DNA from: Pseudomonas fluorescens NCIMB 11764 | GTDB lineage: Bacteria > Pseudomonadota > Gammaproteobacteria > Pseudomonadales > Pseudomonadaceae | DNA: 64,000 nucleotides | Assembly: GCF_000293885.2 (NCBI RefSeq) | Contig: NZ_CP010945.1 | Coordinates: 434,001 to 498,000 of the forward strand | Direction: 5' to 3' | Shown: in pieces, positions 10,902 to 22,134 of the stretch | Position numbering within the stretch: the stretch's first letter is position 1 | Layout of the letters: every line of letters begins with the position of its first letter | Notes under the pieces: model-generated | Told to the model about the DNA's origin: nothing | Seen by the model: the letters and a program-made list of their open reading frames with translations, nothing else | Database searches by the model: none | Translations under genes and position numbers: made by a program

Positions 10902-11420
10902 TTAAAGGAAACTGGACGGGGTCAGCTGCACGCCGCGCCACTCAAACGCCACTGGCGCCAACACTTGATCAATCTGCGCTTCACTCCACAACGTCGCGAA
11001 GCTTTTGCCCACACCCGGATGCACACGATCCGGCGCAATCAGCGACAACGGCCACAGCACAAAGGCATTTTTCAGAATCTCGGCACGCGGCAGAATCAAA
11101 CCATCGAAGTTGCCCACCAGGTCGCCGAACAGCAACACGTCGATATCCAGTGGCAAACCCTTGCGGTCCGGCGCATAGCGGCCATTGTCAGCCTCAATGA
11201 ATTTCAACCGGCGGTCCAACTCCATCAGCGGCAGATCGGTGTAAGCCGAAACCACAAAATTGAAGAACGGCCCGCTCTTGATCCCCACGGGCTGGCTTTC
11301 GAACACCGCCGAGCAGCGTATATCCACCAGAAAACCCGCCAGGGCTTCCAGGCCAGCCTGCAAATGGGTTTCGCGCTCGATATTGCTACCGAGCCCGAGA
11401 TACACCTGAGTCAGCGACAT
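10902..11420 (-). CDS. folK: 2-amino-4-hydroxy-6-hydroxymethyldihydropteridine diphosphokinase FolK
   Basis: FolK transfers pyrophosphate from ATP to 6-hydroxymethyl-7,8-dihydropterin, the step before dihydropteroate synthase in folate synthesis. The 172-residue product begins [17 protein letters not shown], the family's N-terminal motif. It carries ESQPVGIKSGPFFNFVV and the active-site LPLDIDVLLFGD, then LPRAEILKNAFVLWPL. It overlaps the end of folB by 10 bases, and the two are co-transcribed. Confidence 0.94.
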   Translation of the reverse strand: MSLTQVYLGLGSNIERETHLQAGLEALAGFLVDIRCSAVFESQPVGIKSGPFFNFVVSAYTDLPLMELDRRLKFIEADNGRYAPDRKGLPLDIDVLLFGDLVGNFDGLILPRAEILKNAFVLWPLSLIAPDRVHPGVGKSFATLWSEAQIDQVLAPVAFEWRGVQLTPSSFL

Positions 11421-11767
11421 CCGCGCTCGATCTCCACGCCCACACCATCGGTGGCCGCCGGGACGGCGCCTGGCTTGGTCAACTTGAGGCGCATCCAGGT
11501 GATGTTGAATTCGCTCATCAGCACTTCCACCAGTCGCTCGGCAAAGGTCTCGACCAGCTGGAACTGCGCCTGCTCGGCAAAGGCCTGGATGCGCGACGAA
11601 ACGCTCGCGTAATCGAGCGCCAGGGTCAGGTCGTCACCGGCCGCGGCCGGGCGATTATCCCAGGCGAAGCTCAGATCAAGACGCAGGCACTGTCGGATGC
11701 CACGCTCCCAGTCGTAGGCACCAATCACGGTGTCGACTTCCAGGCCCTCGATAAACACTCTGTCCAA
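11411..11767 (-). CDS. folB: Dihydroneopterin aldolase FolB
   Basis: FolB converts 7,8-dihydroneopterin to 6-hydroxymethyldihydropterin and glycolaldehyde, feeding FolK. The product from the TTG at 11767 is 118 residues, the standard family length, and reads [20 protein letters not shown] at its start. A GGAG ribosome site lies about 6 bases upstream, which is why this TTG is preferred to the ATG 24 bases further out. Typical motifs are [20 protein letters not shown] and LVETFAERL. Confidence 0.9.
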   Translation of the reverse strand: MDRVFIEGLEVDTVIGAYDWERGIRQCLRLDLSFAWDNRPAAAGDDLTLALDYASVSSRIQAFAEQAQFQLVETFAERLVEVLMSEFNITWMRLKLTKPGAVPAATDGVGVEIERGCR

Positions 11768-11841
11768 GCACTCTTCTCCGCTGCACGACAAGGGCGCAAT
11801 GCGCCGTTAGAATCAGGGCGTCCTCGCCCGGAATAGTTAGC

Positions 11842-12411
11842 ATGTTTTGGTTACTGGCGACCTTCGCCTACCTGCTCGGCTCTCTGTCCTTCGCCATTTT
11901 GCTCAGCCGCCTGACCGGTAACCCCGATCCGCGAATGAGTGGCTCGGGCAATGCCGGCGCCACCAACATGTTGCGCCTGGCCGGCAAGAAACTCGCCATC
12001 CTGACCCTCATCGGCGACCTCTGCAAAGGCCTGCTGCCGGTGTTGATCGCAGGCATTGCGGGCCTTTCGCTGCAAGAACAGGCCTGGATCGGCGTTTGCG
12101 CCGTCATCGGTCACCTGTTCCCCCTGTACTTTCGCTTTCGCGGCGGCAAGGGCGTCGCCACCGCCGCTGGCATGTTGCTGGGCCTTTACCCGCCTGCGGC
12201 CCTGCTGGCAGTCTGCGCGTGGCTGCTGACGTTCTTCCTGACCCGCACCAGCTCACTCGCCGCCCTGATCGCCACACCACTTACCCTGCCGCTGCTGGCC
12301 TGGCAAGAACCGGCGGCATTGCTGCCCATGAGCGCACTTACGGGGCTGATCGTCTGGCGTCATCGCGGCAATCTACGCGACCTGTTTGCCGGGCGCGAAC
12401 GGCATTTTTAG
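11842..12411 (+). CDS. plsY: Glycerol-3-phosphate acyltransferase PlsY
   Basis: PlsY is an inner-membrane enzyme that acylates glycerol-3-phosphate from acyl-phosphate to begin phospholipid synthesis. The 189-residue product is mostly hydrophobic, with about five membrane segments. It contains the three family motifs: [32 protein letters not shown], and [18 protein letters not shown]. The gene is divergent from folB with a 74-base promoter region, and converges on tsaD. Linkage to folB and tsaD is common in gammaproteobacteria. Confidence 0.95.
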   Translation: MFWLLATFAYLLGSLSFAILLSRLTGNPDPRMSGSGNAGATNMLRLAGKKLAILTLIGDLCKGLLPVLIAGIAGLSLQEQAWIGVCAVIGHLFPLYFRFRGGKGVATAAGMLLGLYPPAALLAVCAWLLTFFLTRTSSLAALIATPLTLPLLAWQEPAALLPMSALTGLIVWRHRGNLRDLFAGRERHF

Positions 12412-12434
12412 ATACCGCACGTGAGCGCCGCTCA

Positions 12435-13460
12435 TCACAGCCCCGACAATTGCTCCATCGGCCAGCGCGCCTGAACGCTGATCGCCAGGCTTTCATGCTG
12501 ACCGGCCTGCAAACGCTGGCAGCCAGCGAACGCGATCATCGCGCCATTGTCGGTGCAGAACTCCGGACGGGCGTAAAAGACGTCGCCCTTCAGGTCGCCG
12601 AGCATTTTCTCCAGAGAAGAACGCAGCGCCTTGTTCGCGCTGACGCCGCCAGCGATCACCAGACGCTTCATACCCGCCTGTTTCAGGGCACGCTTGCACT
12701 TGATGGTCAAAGTCTCCACCACGGCCTGCTGGAACGCCAGCGCGATGTCGCAACGGGCTTGCTCGCTGTCGTCCCCGGCGTTGACGCTCTGCTGCCAGGT
12801 GTTCAGGGCAAATGTCTTCAGGCCGCTGAAGCTGAATGCCAGACCCGGGCGGTCGCACATCGGACGCGGAAAGGTGAAACGCCCTGCAACGCCCTGTTCC
12901 GCCAGGCGAGCGATTTCCGGACCGCCCGGATAATTCAGCCCCATCATCTTTGCCGTCTTGTCGAACGCTTCACCGGCCGCATCATCAAGGGTCTCGCCCA
13001 AGAGCGTGTATTGACCGATCCCGTCGACCTGAACCAGCTGCGTATGACCGCCGGACACCAACAAAGCGACGAACGGGAACTCTGGTGGTTTCGACTCCAG
13101 CATTGGCGCCAGCAAGTGGCCTTCCATGTGGTGCACGCCGAGGGCCGGAATGCCCCAGGCAAAGGCCAGCGCCTGAGCGCAGGAAGCCCCCACCAGCAGC
13201 GCACCAACCAGCCCGGGACCCGCGGTGTAAGCAATCGCATCGATCTCGGTCGGCACGCAGTCAGCTTCAGCCAACACCTGACGAATCAAGGGCAGCATGC
13301 GTTTGACGTGATCGCGCGACGCCAGCTCCGGCACCACGCCACCATAGGCGCGATGCAGGTCGATCTGGCTGAACAACGCATCGGCCAGCAGGCCGCGTTC
13401 ACTGTCGTATAATGCGACACCTGTCTCGTCGCAAGAGGTTTCTAAGCCCAGTACTAGCAT
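12435..13460 (-). CDS. tsaD: tRNA N6-adenosine threonylcarbamoyltransferase TsaD
   Basis: TsaD transfers the threonylcarbamoyl group to A37 of ANN-decoding tRNAs, working with TsaB, TsaC and TsaE. The 341-residue product has the usual length, starting [14 protein letters not shown]. It contains the metal-binding [22 protein letters not shown], and the ASKHA-fold motif [13 protein letters not shown]. It is divergent from rpsU, the standard arrangement, and the 199-base gap holds both promoters. Confidence 0.96.
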   Translation of the reverse strand: MLVLGLETSCDETGVALYDSERGLLADALFSQIDLHRAYGGVVPELASRDHVKRMLPLIRQVLAEADCVPTEIDAIAYTAGPGLVGALLVGASCAQALAFAWGIPALGVHHMEGHLLAPMLESKPPEFPFVALLVSGGHTQLVQVDGIGQYTLLGETLDDAAGEAFDKTAKMMGLNYPGGPEIARLAEQGVAGRFTFPRPMCDRPGLAFSFSGLKTFALNTWQQSVNAGDDSEQARCDIALAFQQAVVETLTIKCKRALKQAGMKRLVIAGGVSANKALRSSLEKMLGDLKGDVFYARPEFCTDNGAMIAFAGCQRLQAGQHESLAISVQARWPMEQLSGL

Positions 13461-13497
13461 GGGTTTGCGCCCTGTTTAGGCTGAATTCGAAGGCGCG

Positions 13498-13503
13498 CAT
13501 AAT
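13498..13503 (+). promoter_or_regulatory. Possible -10 box of the rpsU promoter
   Basis: CATAAT lies 156 bases before the rpsU start in the tsaD-rpsU divergent gap and matches five of six bases of the sigma-70 -10 consensus. The region 17 bases upstream (TTTAGG) is a poor -35. It is placed by sequence alone, so the call is tentative. Confidence 0.3.
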
Positions 13504-13659
13504 AGTCGCCACGGGATGCGCCGACTAGCGGTTTTCGATCAGAGGCTTTGCATTCCGGTCGATGAGGGGTTAACATCCGCAACCCTTAAAAACCGACGTC
13601 TTCAAGTGCTCTTTTGCCGCGAGGATGTTGACCCCGGTAATGAATGAAGGTAGCTCTGG

Positions 13660-13875
13660 ATGCCAGCCGTCAAAGTAAAAGAGAACGAACCCTTCGACGT
13701 AGCTCTGCGTCGTTTCAAGCGCTCCTGCGAAAAAGCCGGTGTACTGGCTGAAGTTCGTAGCCGCGAATTTTACGAGAAGCCAACTTCTGAGCGTAAGCGC
13801 AAAGCAGCAGCCGCTGTTAAGCGTCACGCCAAGAAAGTTCAGCGCGAACAGCGCCGCGCCGTTCGTCTGTACTAA
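13660..13875 (+). CDS. rpsU: 30S ribosomal protein S21
   Basis: S21 is a small basic ribosomal protein that helps the 30S subunit engage mRNA. The 71-residue product has the near-invariant [20 protein letters not shown] start and an arginine/lysine-rich C-terminal helix ([19 protein letters not shown]). It is the first gene of the macromolecular-synthesis operon rpsU-dnaG-rpoD, which couples translation, replication and transcription initiation. A hairpin after the stop probably limits read-through into dnaG. Confidence 0.97.
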
Positions 13876-13904
13876 TACACAGACGATCGTAGCAAGCTTC
13901 TGCC

Positions 13905-13927
13905 AAGCCCGGCCCTCAGCCGGGCTT
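13905..13927 (+). terminator. Intra-operon hairpin between rpsU and dnaG
   Basis: AAGCCCGGC (13905-13913) and GCCGGGCTT (13919-13927) form a perfect 9-bp stem with a 5-base loop, 30 bases after the rpsU stop. No U-run follows, so termination should be partial. An internal terminator at this place is known in the E. coli rpsU-dnaG-rpoD operon, where it lowers dnaG expression relative to rpsU. Confidence 0.6.
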
Positions 13928-14356
13928 ATGGCATTTGCGGAAATCGCTTGATGCTTCACCGTCAAAGCCGCACATGCGACCGAGACAAACCCGCTTCACA
14001 GCGTCAGACCTGGCTCTTTTGCCAGCGGTGCACGTCTTTTCTGACGAGCCTTCCAAGGCTACTGACGAGCACACCCACTGATTCCTCTCACGACGATCAG
14101 CCCAAGGCACCTTCTTGCGTGCCCGCTTATGAGCTATCCGAGGCCATCGACTGGCCGCAGCGGATTCAGCGAAACACTTTCAAATAGTCGAATACTGATT
14201 GGCATTAACGTCAGTGGATTTTCGGCAGATACACTTCCCGACAGCGATTACGCAGACGACACTGGTCGAGCCGCACATTTTGCGCGCCTCAAACTACGAC
14301 CTGTATTCGGCCGCCCTTCGTTTCGGGTCCATTTCAGCGCAGATGACGAGAACGCC
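13928..14356 (+). other. rpsU-dnaG intergenic region
   Basis: This stretch of about 430 bases before the dnaG ATG has no recognisable gene. The dnaG frame stays open upstream to 14129, but the product of that extension does not resemble primase, which starts at MAGLIPQSF. The segment may hold a secondary promoter for dnaG-rpoD. No convincing promoter pair or strong hairpin was seen. Confidence 0.4.
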
Positions 14357-16336
14357 ATGGCCGGGCTAATTCCCCAGAGCTTCATTGACGACCTTCTGAA
14401 CCGCACCGACATCGTCGATGTGGTCAGCTCGCGCCTGCAACTGAAAAAGGCCGGCAAGAACTACACTGCCTGCTGCCCGTTCCACAAAGAGAAAACCCCC
14501 TCCTTCAGCGTCAGTCCCGACAAGCAGTTCTATTACTGCTTCGGCTGCGGCGCTGGCGGAAACGCCCTCGGCTTCATGATGGACCACGACAACCTGGACT
14601 TCATCCAGGCTGTCGAAGAACTGGCCAAAGCCGCCGGCATGGAAATCCCCCGCGAAGAAAGCGGCCGGCCGCACAAACCGCGGCAGCCGACCGATTCGCC
14701 GCTATACCCGCTTCTCACCGCCGCAGCCGATTTCTACCGCCAGGCACTGAAAAGCCATCCATCGCGTAAAGCCGCTGTGGATTACCTGAAGGGTCGCGGA
14801 CTGACCGGCGAGATTGCCCGGGATTTTGGCCTCGGTTTCGCCCCGCCTGGCTGGGACAATCTGTTCAAGCACTTGAGCAGCGACACCCTGCAACAGAAAG
14901 CCATGGTCGATGCCGGCCTGCTGATCGAAAACGCCGAAACCGGAAAACGCTATGACCGCTTCCGCGATCGCGTGATGTTTCCGATCCGCGACAGCCGCGG
15001 GCGCATCATCGCTTTCGGCGGCCGGGTACTGGGCGATGACAAACCGAAATACCTGAACTCACCGGAAACCCCGGTATTCCATAAGGGCCAGGAACTCTAC
15101 GGCCTTTATGAAGCACGCAAAAACAACCGCAATCTCGATGAAATCATCGTCGTCGAAGGCTACATGGATGTCATAGCCCTCGCCCAACAAGGCTTGCGCA
15201 ATGCCGTCGCCACGCTGGGCACCGCCACCAGCGAAGAGCATTTGAAACGACTGTTTCGCGTTGTGCCCAACGTGTTGTTCTGCTTCGACGGCGACCAGGC
15301 TGGCCGCAACGCCGCGTGGCGAGCGCTGGAGGCCACCCTGCCCTGCCTGCAAGACGGGCGCCGTGCACGTTTCCTGTTCCTGCCTGAGGGCGAGGACCCG
15401 GACACGCTGGTCCGCTCCGAAGGCACTGACGCGTTCCGCGCGCGAATCAATCAGCACGCACAGCCACTGGCAGATTATTTCTTTCAGCAGCTGACCGAGG
15501 AATCCGATCCGCGCTCGCTCGAAGGCAAGGCCCACATGGCCACCCTCGCCGCGCCGCTGATCGACAAGGTCCCGGGTGCGAACCTGCGCATCCTGATGCG
15601 TCAGCGCCTGACCGAAATCACCGGCCTCAGCGGCGAGGCCGTGAGCCAACTGGTACAAAGCGCGCCTCAAGACGCGCCACCGGCCTACGACCCGGGCATC
15701 GATTACGACGCCATGCCGGACTACAGCGACTACCATCAGCCGCAGGCACAAGAGATGTATGTGCCGCAGCAGGAATGGACGCCGAAGAAACCCGGTGCCG
15801 GCGGCAAGAAATGGGACAAGAAACCCTGGGACAAGAATGGCAAGCGTGGCGGTGATCGCGATCAACCGAGCGCTCCGCGCACACCGATTGCCGTGGAAGC
15901 CCCGACACTGATTGCACTTCGCACGCTCATTCATCACCCGGAACTGGCCGGCAAGGTAGAAACCGCCGATCACTTCGCCAATGAGAGCAACACCTACGCA
16001 CAACTGCTGGTGGCCCTCATCGAGGCGGTGCAAAAAAATCCTAAGCTAAACTCAATTCAGTTAATGGCCCGCTGGCACGGGACAGAACAGGGACGTCTGC
16101 TCAAAGCATTGGCGGAAAAGGAATGGCTGATTAAGGGCGATAACCTTGAACAACAGTTTTTAGACACCATTACTAGGCTATCAGCCGGTCAACACACCGA
16201 TAGCCTTGAAGCACTTATCAGAAAAGCAAGGCAGCCAGGATTGACCGCAGAGGAAGCAAATCAGATCGCAAATCAGATGCGCGACCTATTAAAACGCAAT
16301 ATGGCTACACCAAACCCGACCTCAACTGGCGCGTGA
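14357..16336 (+). CDS. dnaG: DNA primase DnaG
   Basis: DnaG makes RNA primers at the replication fork. From the ATG at 14357 the product is 659 residues. The N-terminal CHC2 zinc finger has Cys40, His43, Cys61 and Cys64. The TOPRIM core follows with VVEGYMDVIAL and CFDGDQAGRNA. A lysine/glycine/proline-rich linker (KKPGAGGKKWDKKPWDK) leads to the C-terminal DnaB-binding helical domain. The last ~300 bases use AT-rich codons (CTA, TTA, AGG, ATT) unlike the rest of the gene, possibly because they also hold rpoD promoters. Confidence 0.96.
   Translation: MAGLIPQSFIDDLLNRTDIVDVVSSRLQLKKAGKNYTACCPFHKEKTPSFSVSPDKQFYYCFGCGAGGNALGFMMDHDNLDFIQAVEELAKAAGMEIPREESGRPHKPRQPTDSPLYPLLTAAADFYRQALKSHPSRKAAVDYLKGRGLTGEIARDFGLGFAPPGWDNLFKHLSSDTLQQKAMVDAGLLIENAETGKRYDRFRDRVMFPIRDSRGRIIAFGGRVLGDDKPKYLNSPETPVFHKGQELYGLYEARKNNRNLDEIIVVEGYMDVIALAQQGLRNAVATLGTATSEEHLKRLFRVVPNVLFCFDGDQAGRNAAWRALEATLPCLQDGRRARFLFLPEGEDPDTLVRSEGTDAFRARINQHAQPLADYFFQQLTEESDPRSLEGKAHMATLAAPLIDKVPGANLRILMRQRLTEITGLSGEAVSQLVQSAPQDAPPAYDPGIDYDAMPDYSDYHQPQAQEMYVPQQEWTPKKPGAGGKKWDKKPWDKNGKRGGDRDQPSAPRTPIAVEAPTLIALRTLIHHPELAGKVETADHFANESNTYAQLLVALIEAVQKNPKLNSIQLMARWHGTEQGRLLKALAEKEWLIKGDNLEQQFLDTITRLSAGQHTDSLEALIRKARQPGLTAEEANQIANQMRDLLKRNMATPNPTSTGA
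16145..16172 (+). promoter_or_regulatory. Possible sigma-32-type promoter for rpoD inside dnaG
   Basis: CTTGAA (16145-16150) is followed 16 bases later by CCATTA (16167-16172), which resembles the heat-shock -35/-10 pair (CTTGAA and CCCATNT). It lies in the AT-rich 3' end of dnaG, about 230 bases before rpoD. In E. coli a heat-shock promoter for rpoD is likewise inside dnaG. The match is imperfect and was found by eye. Confidence 0.35.
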
Positions 16337-16350
16337 GGTCATAGCTCAGG

Positions 16351-16356
16351 TATAAT
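16351..16356 (+). promoter_or_regulatory. Consensus -10 box upstream of rpoD
   Basis: A perfect TATAAT lies in the 67-base gap between dnaG and rpoD, 48 bases before the rpoD ATG. The position 17 bases upstream (GGCGCG) is not a good -35, so any promoter here would need an activator or an unusual element. It may give rpoD its own transcript in addition to read-through from rpsU-dnaG. Confidence 0.4.
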
Positions 16357-16403
16357 CCTCGGCTTGTTTTTTGCCCGCCAAGACCTTCAGTGGATAGGGT
16401 GTT

Positions 16404-18251
<1,848 letters not shown>

Positions 18252-18255
18252 TCAC

Positions 18256-18283
18256 AAAACCCCCGGCCCAGGCCGGGGGTTTT
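18256..18283 (+). terminator. Rho-independent terminator after rpoD
   Basis: A perfect GC-rich stem, AAAACCCCCGGCC with GGCCGGGGGTTTT around a CA loop, lies a few bases after the rpoD stop and is followed by more T's. It marks the end of the macromolecular-synthesis operon. Confidence 0.92.
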
Positions 18284-18372
18284 GCTTTGTGCAGATAAAA
18301 TCCCTCGCACCTCCCTCCCGCCGAATAGCCCGTCTACACTCGAAGCATTCCCCGAGCCATAACGAGACCGTT

Positions 18373-21300
18373 ATGCCCAGACTGCCGACCGTGCTTTTTT
18401 TGCTGTCGCTGATGACCTGGACCGCAACGGCTGGCGCGCTGACTCTGACCGACGAAGAACGTAGCTGGCTGGCGGCCCACCCGGACTTGCGCCTGGGTGT
18501 GGATGCGTCATGGCCACCCTTCGAGTTTCGCGATGATCAGGGCCGCTATCAGGGCCTTGCGGCGGACTACATCAACCTGATCCGCCAACGCCTGGCTATC
18601 AAGCTCACGCCCATCGAACCCGTGAGCTGGACGGTTGTTCTCGAACAGGCCAAGCAAGCCAAACTGGACCTGTTACCGGGCATCATGTCGACCCCGGAAC
18701 GCCAGGCATACCTGTCATTTACGCGTCCCTACCTCGACTTTCCAATTGTCATACTTGCCCACGTCGGCGGCGCGCAACCGCGCAAACTCGAAGACCTGTA
18801 CGGCCTGAAAATCGCCGTGGTGGAAAACTACGCGCCCCATGAACTGCTGCGCACTCAGCATCCCGATCTGAACCTGGTCGGATTGCCCAACGTCAGCTCA
18901 GCCTTGCAGGCACTGGCGACCGATGAAGTGGACGCGGTGGTCGGCGATCTCGCCTCCAGTGTCTGGAGCCTGCGACAGCTCAAACTCGACGGACTGTATG
19001 TCAGCGGCGAAACACCCTATCGCTATCAACTGGCCATGGGTGTGCCCCGGGAAAACAAGATTCTGGTCGGCATCCTCGACAAAGTCCTGGCAGACATGAC
19101 CCCGGCTGAAATCAGCTCCATTCAGGAGCATTGGGTCGGCAATGTTCTCGATCATCGAACATTCTGGTCCGATCTGCTGGTGTACGGCCTGCCGGGACTG
19201 CTGCTACTGATGACGGTGCTGGCGGTCGTGATTCGGATCAACCGCCGCCTCAGTTCGGAAATCGCCCGCCGCGTCGACCTGGAACAGGAGCTGCGCAGCA
19301 GCGAATACCATTACCGCGGGCTGGTGGAGAGTCTTTCGGCCATTGCCTGGGAGGCGCGGATCACCGACTTCACCTACAGCTATGTGTCGCCCCACGCCGA
19401 AGAATTGCTCGGCTACCCCTTGGCCCATTGGCTGATTCCAGGCTTCTGGCGCAACATCATCCACCCCGCCGACCTGACCCGTGCCCAGACCTTCTGCGAT
19501 CAGGAAGTGCTGGCCGGGCGCGATCACAGCCTCGATTACCGGGTCATCACTGCCGATGGACGCTGCATATGGGTACGCGACATCGTCAGCCTGATCGAGC
19601 ACGGTCATGAGCCGGTGATGCGCGGCCTGATGATCGACATCAGCGAGGCCAAGCGCACCGAAGAGGCGCTGCGCCTGTCGGAACAGAAGTTCGCCTCGGT
19701 CTTCCAGCAATGCCCGGACATCCTGGTCATTGCGCGTCTTTCCGACGGCTGCCTGCTGGAGGTCAACGAAGCGTTTGAAGAACAGATCGGCCTCAAGGCA
19801 GAAGACGTCATCGGCCAGACGGCCACCGACCTCAATATCTGGGGCGTCCCCGGCGTCGGGCCGGGCTTGCTGCAGCGCTTGCAGGCCGGCAGCATCCGTA
19901 ACCTGGAAATGCCCTTTCGCCGCAACAATGGCCAGGTTTTTACCGGCCTGATCTCTGCCGAACCCTTCGACCTCGACACCACCCCGGCGCTGGTGGTGGT
20001 CGTGCGGGATATCAGCCAGCTCAAGGAAACCCAGCAACAGCTGCAAACCTCCGAAGAAAAATTCGCCAAGGCTTTCCACGCCTCGCCTGACGGTTTGTTG
20101 CTGTCCCGGCAGAGCGACGGTTTGCTGCTGGAGGTCAACGAGGGTTTCAGCCGCATTACCGGCTTCAATAGCGCGATGTCCGTGGACCGCTCGGCGTTGG
20201 AGTTGGGAATCTGGGTCAATCTCAACGAACGCAAACAGATGCTCGACCTGCTGCATCGGGACGGTTTCGTCCGCGACTTCAGTTGCCATATCCGTCGCAG
20301 CGACGGGCAGATCCGCCTCTGCGAAGTGTCGAGCCGTCCGCTGCCGATTGGCGACGAAGATTGCATGCTGACCATCGCGAGGGACATCACCGAGCGCCAC
20401 CTGATGCAGGAAAAACTGCAACAGGCGGCGACCGTGTTCGAGAGCACCGCCGAGGGCGTGTTGATCACCGACACCCAGCAGCACATCAGCGCGGTCAACC
20501 GCGCGTTTACCGAAATCACCGGCTACAGCGAAAGCGAGGCCCTCGGCCACACCCCTCGCTTGCTCGCCTCGGGCCTGCATGACAGCGCTTTCTACGCGGC
20601 CATGTGGCATCAACTGACGGCCGAAGGCCATTGGCAGGGCGAGATTTCCAACCGGCGCAAGAACGGAGAGCTCTATCCAAGCTGGCTGACCATCAGCGCC
20701 GTGCGCAACCGCGACAAGTTCATCACCCACTTTGTCGCCGTATTCGCGGACATTTCCAGCCTCAAGCACGCGCAGGCCAAACTCGATTACCAGGCGCACC
20801 ACGACCCGCTGACGGGCTTGCCGAACCGCACGCTGTTCGAGAGCCGACTGCTGACTGCACTCAACAATCAGCAGGAAAACGGCGGCCAGGGCGCCGTATT
20901 GTTCCTCGATCTTGACCGCTTCAAACACATCAACGACAGCCTCGGCCACCCGGTCGGCGACCTGCTGCTCAAGGGCATCGCCGTGCGCCTCAAGGACCAG
21001 TTGCGCGACATCGATACCGTGGCGCGCCTCGGTGGTGACGAATTCATCATCCTGCTGCCCGGCCTGCAACAGTCGAGCGACGCCGACAACATCGCAACCA
21101 AGTTGCTCAACTGCTTCTCTGCGCCATTCCAGGCGGGCGAGCACGAGTTCTTCATCAGCGCCAGCATTGGCACCAGCCTCTACCCCAAGGACGGTTGCGA
21201 CGTCGCCACACTGGTCAAGAACGCCGACGCGGCGATGTACCGCTCCAAGGCCAAGGGCCGCAACCGGGTCGAGAGTTATACCCGTGACCTGACCGCTCAG

Positions 21301-22119
21301 GCCAGCGAGCGGGTCGCACTGGAACACGAACTGCGCCGTGCCATCGAGCGCAATGAACTGTCGCTGCATTACCAGCCGAAAATCAGCCTGGACGACAATC
21401 GCCTGGTGGGTGCAGAAGCCCTCATCCGCTGGCATCACCCGACTTTCGGCGCCGTGCCGCCGGAGCACTTCATTCCCTTGGCCGAAGAGAACGGGATGAT
21501 TCTGCAGATCGGCGACTGGGTGCTCGAGACCGCATGCCGGCAGATGTACGAATGGAACCTGACTTATGAATGCCTCGGCCCATTGTCAGTCAACCTCGCC
21601 GGCGCGCAACTGCGCCAGCCCAACCTGCTCGGCCGGATCGAACAACTGCTCAAGGACAACCGTCTTCAGCCCGGATTATTGCAACTGGAAATTACCGAAA
21701 ACTTCATCATGAGCCAGGCCGAGGAAGCGCTGGCGGTGCTGCATCAACTCAAACACCTGGGCGTGCAACTGGCCATCGATGACTTCGGAACCGGCTATTC
21801 ATCCCTGAGTTACCTCAAGCGCCTGCCGCTGGACATCCTCAAGATCGACCAGTCGTTCGTCCGCGGCCTGCCGGATGACCCCCATGACGCGGCCATTGTT
21901 CGCGCGATCATCGCGCTGGGGCGCAGCATGCAATTCACCGTCATAGCCGAGGGCGTCGAGACGTTCGCGCAGCAGCAATTCCTCGCGGAGGAAGGCTGCG
22001 AACAGATTCAGGGCTACATCGTCAGCCTGCCCTTGCCGGCGGACGAATTCGCCGCGACGTTTCTTCGTATAGCCGTATCGGATTTTTCGGATAGCACAGC
22101 CGAGAAACCGTCGCTATAA
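18373..22119 (+). CDS. rmcA: Membrane c-di-GMP enzyme: periplasmic SBP domain, PAS repeats, GGDEF and EAL (RmcA-like)
   Basis: From the ATG at 18373 the product is 1248 residues. A signal peptide (1-23) leads to a periplasmic substrate-binding-type domain (~25-250). One membrane helix follows at ~268-290 (LLVYGLPGLLLLMTVLAVVI). Four PAS/PAC-like modules fill ~305-790, then GGDEF (motif at 887-891) and EAL (motif at 1015-1017), with DDFGTGYSSLSYLK further on. Both catalytic motifs look intact. Length, domain order and the place between rpoD and the tRNA match P. aeruginosa PA0575 (RmcA), which lowers c-di-GMP in response to redox state and phenazines. The ligand here is unknown. Confidence 0.85.
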   Translation: MPRLPTVLFLLSLMTWTATAGALTLTDEERSWLAAHPDLRLGVDASWPPFEFRDDQGRYQGLAADYINLIRQRLAIKLTPIEPVSWTVVLEQAKQAKLDLLPGIMSTPERQAYLSFTRPYLDFPIVILAHVGGAQPRKLEDLYGLKIAVVENYAPHELLRTQHPDLNLVGLPNVSSALQALATDEVDAVVGDLASSVWSLRQLKLDGLYVSGETPYRYQLAMGVPRENKILVGILDKVLADMTPAEISSIQEHWVGNVLDHRTFWSDLLVYGLPGLLLLMTVLAVVIRINRRLSSEIARRVDLEQELRSSEYHYRGLVESLSAIAWEARITDFTYSYVSPHAEELLGYPLAHWLIPGFWRNIIHPADLTRAQTFCDQEVLAGRDHSLDYRVITADGRCIWVRDIVSLIEHGHEPVMRGLMIDISEAKRTEEALRLSEQKFASVFQQCPDILVIARLSDGCLLEVNEAFEEQIGLKAEDVIGQTATDLNIWGVPGVGPGLLQRLQAGSIRNLEMPFRRNNGQVFTGLISAEPFDLDTTPALVVVVRDISQLKETQQQLQTSEEKFAKAFHASPDGLLLSRQSDGLLLEVNEGFSRITGFNSAMSVDRSALELGIWVNLNERKQMLDLLHRDGFVRDFSCHIRRSDGQIRLCEVSSRPLPIGDEDCMLTIARDITERHLMQEKLQQAATVFESTAEGVLITDTQQHISAVNRAFTEITGYSESEALGHTPRLLASGLHDSAFYAAMWHQLTAEGHWQGEISNRRKNGELYPSWLTISAVRNRDKFITHFVAVFADISSLKHAQAKLDYQAHHDPLTGLPNRTLFESRLLTALNNQQENGGQGAVLFLDLDRFKHINDSLGHPVGDLLLKGIAVRLKDQLRDIDTVARLGGDEFIILLPGLQQSSDADNIATKLLNCFSAPFQAGEHEFFISASIGTSLYPKDGCDVATLVKNADAAMYRSKAKGRNRVESYTRDLTAQASERVALEHELRRAIERNELSLHYQPKISLDDNRLVGAEALIRWHHPTFGAVPPEHFIPLAEENGMILQIGDWVLETACRQMYEWNLTYECLGPLSVNLAGAQLRQPNLLGRIEQLLKDNRLQPGLLQLEITENFIMSQAEEALAVLHQLKHLGVQLAIDDFGTGYSSLSYLKRLPLDILKIDQSFVRGLPDDPHDAAIVRAIIALGRSMQFTVIAEGVETFAQQQFLAEEGCEQIQGYIVSLPLPADEFAATFLRIAVSDFSDSTAEKPSL

Positions 22120-22134
22120 TCCGCGGCCTACTGA

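Noticed and set aside
10836..11612. A 258-codon plus-strand frame over folK and folB
   Set aside because: It begins inside a REP element and runs antisense to two genes with clear family motifs.
16032..16038. A run of seven A's in dnaG as a possible programmed frameshift site
   Set aside because: The dnaG frame is intact to a normal C-terminus and no alternative frame of interest follows.
19204..21468. A 754-codon open frame antisense to the RmcA-like gene
   Set aside because: The same codon-bias shadow effect; the plus-strand frame has clear GGDEF, EAL and PAS motifs.
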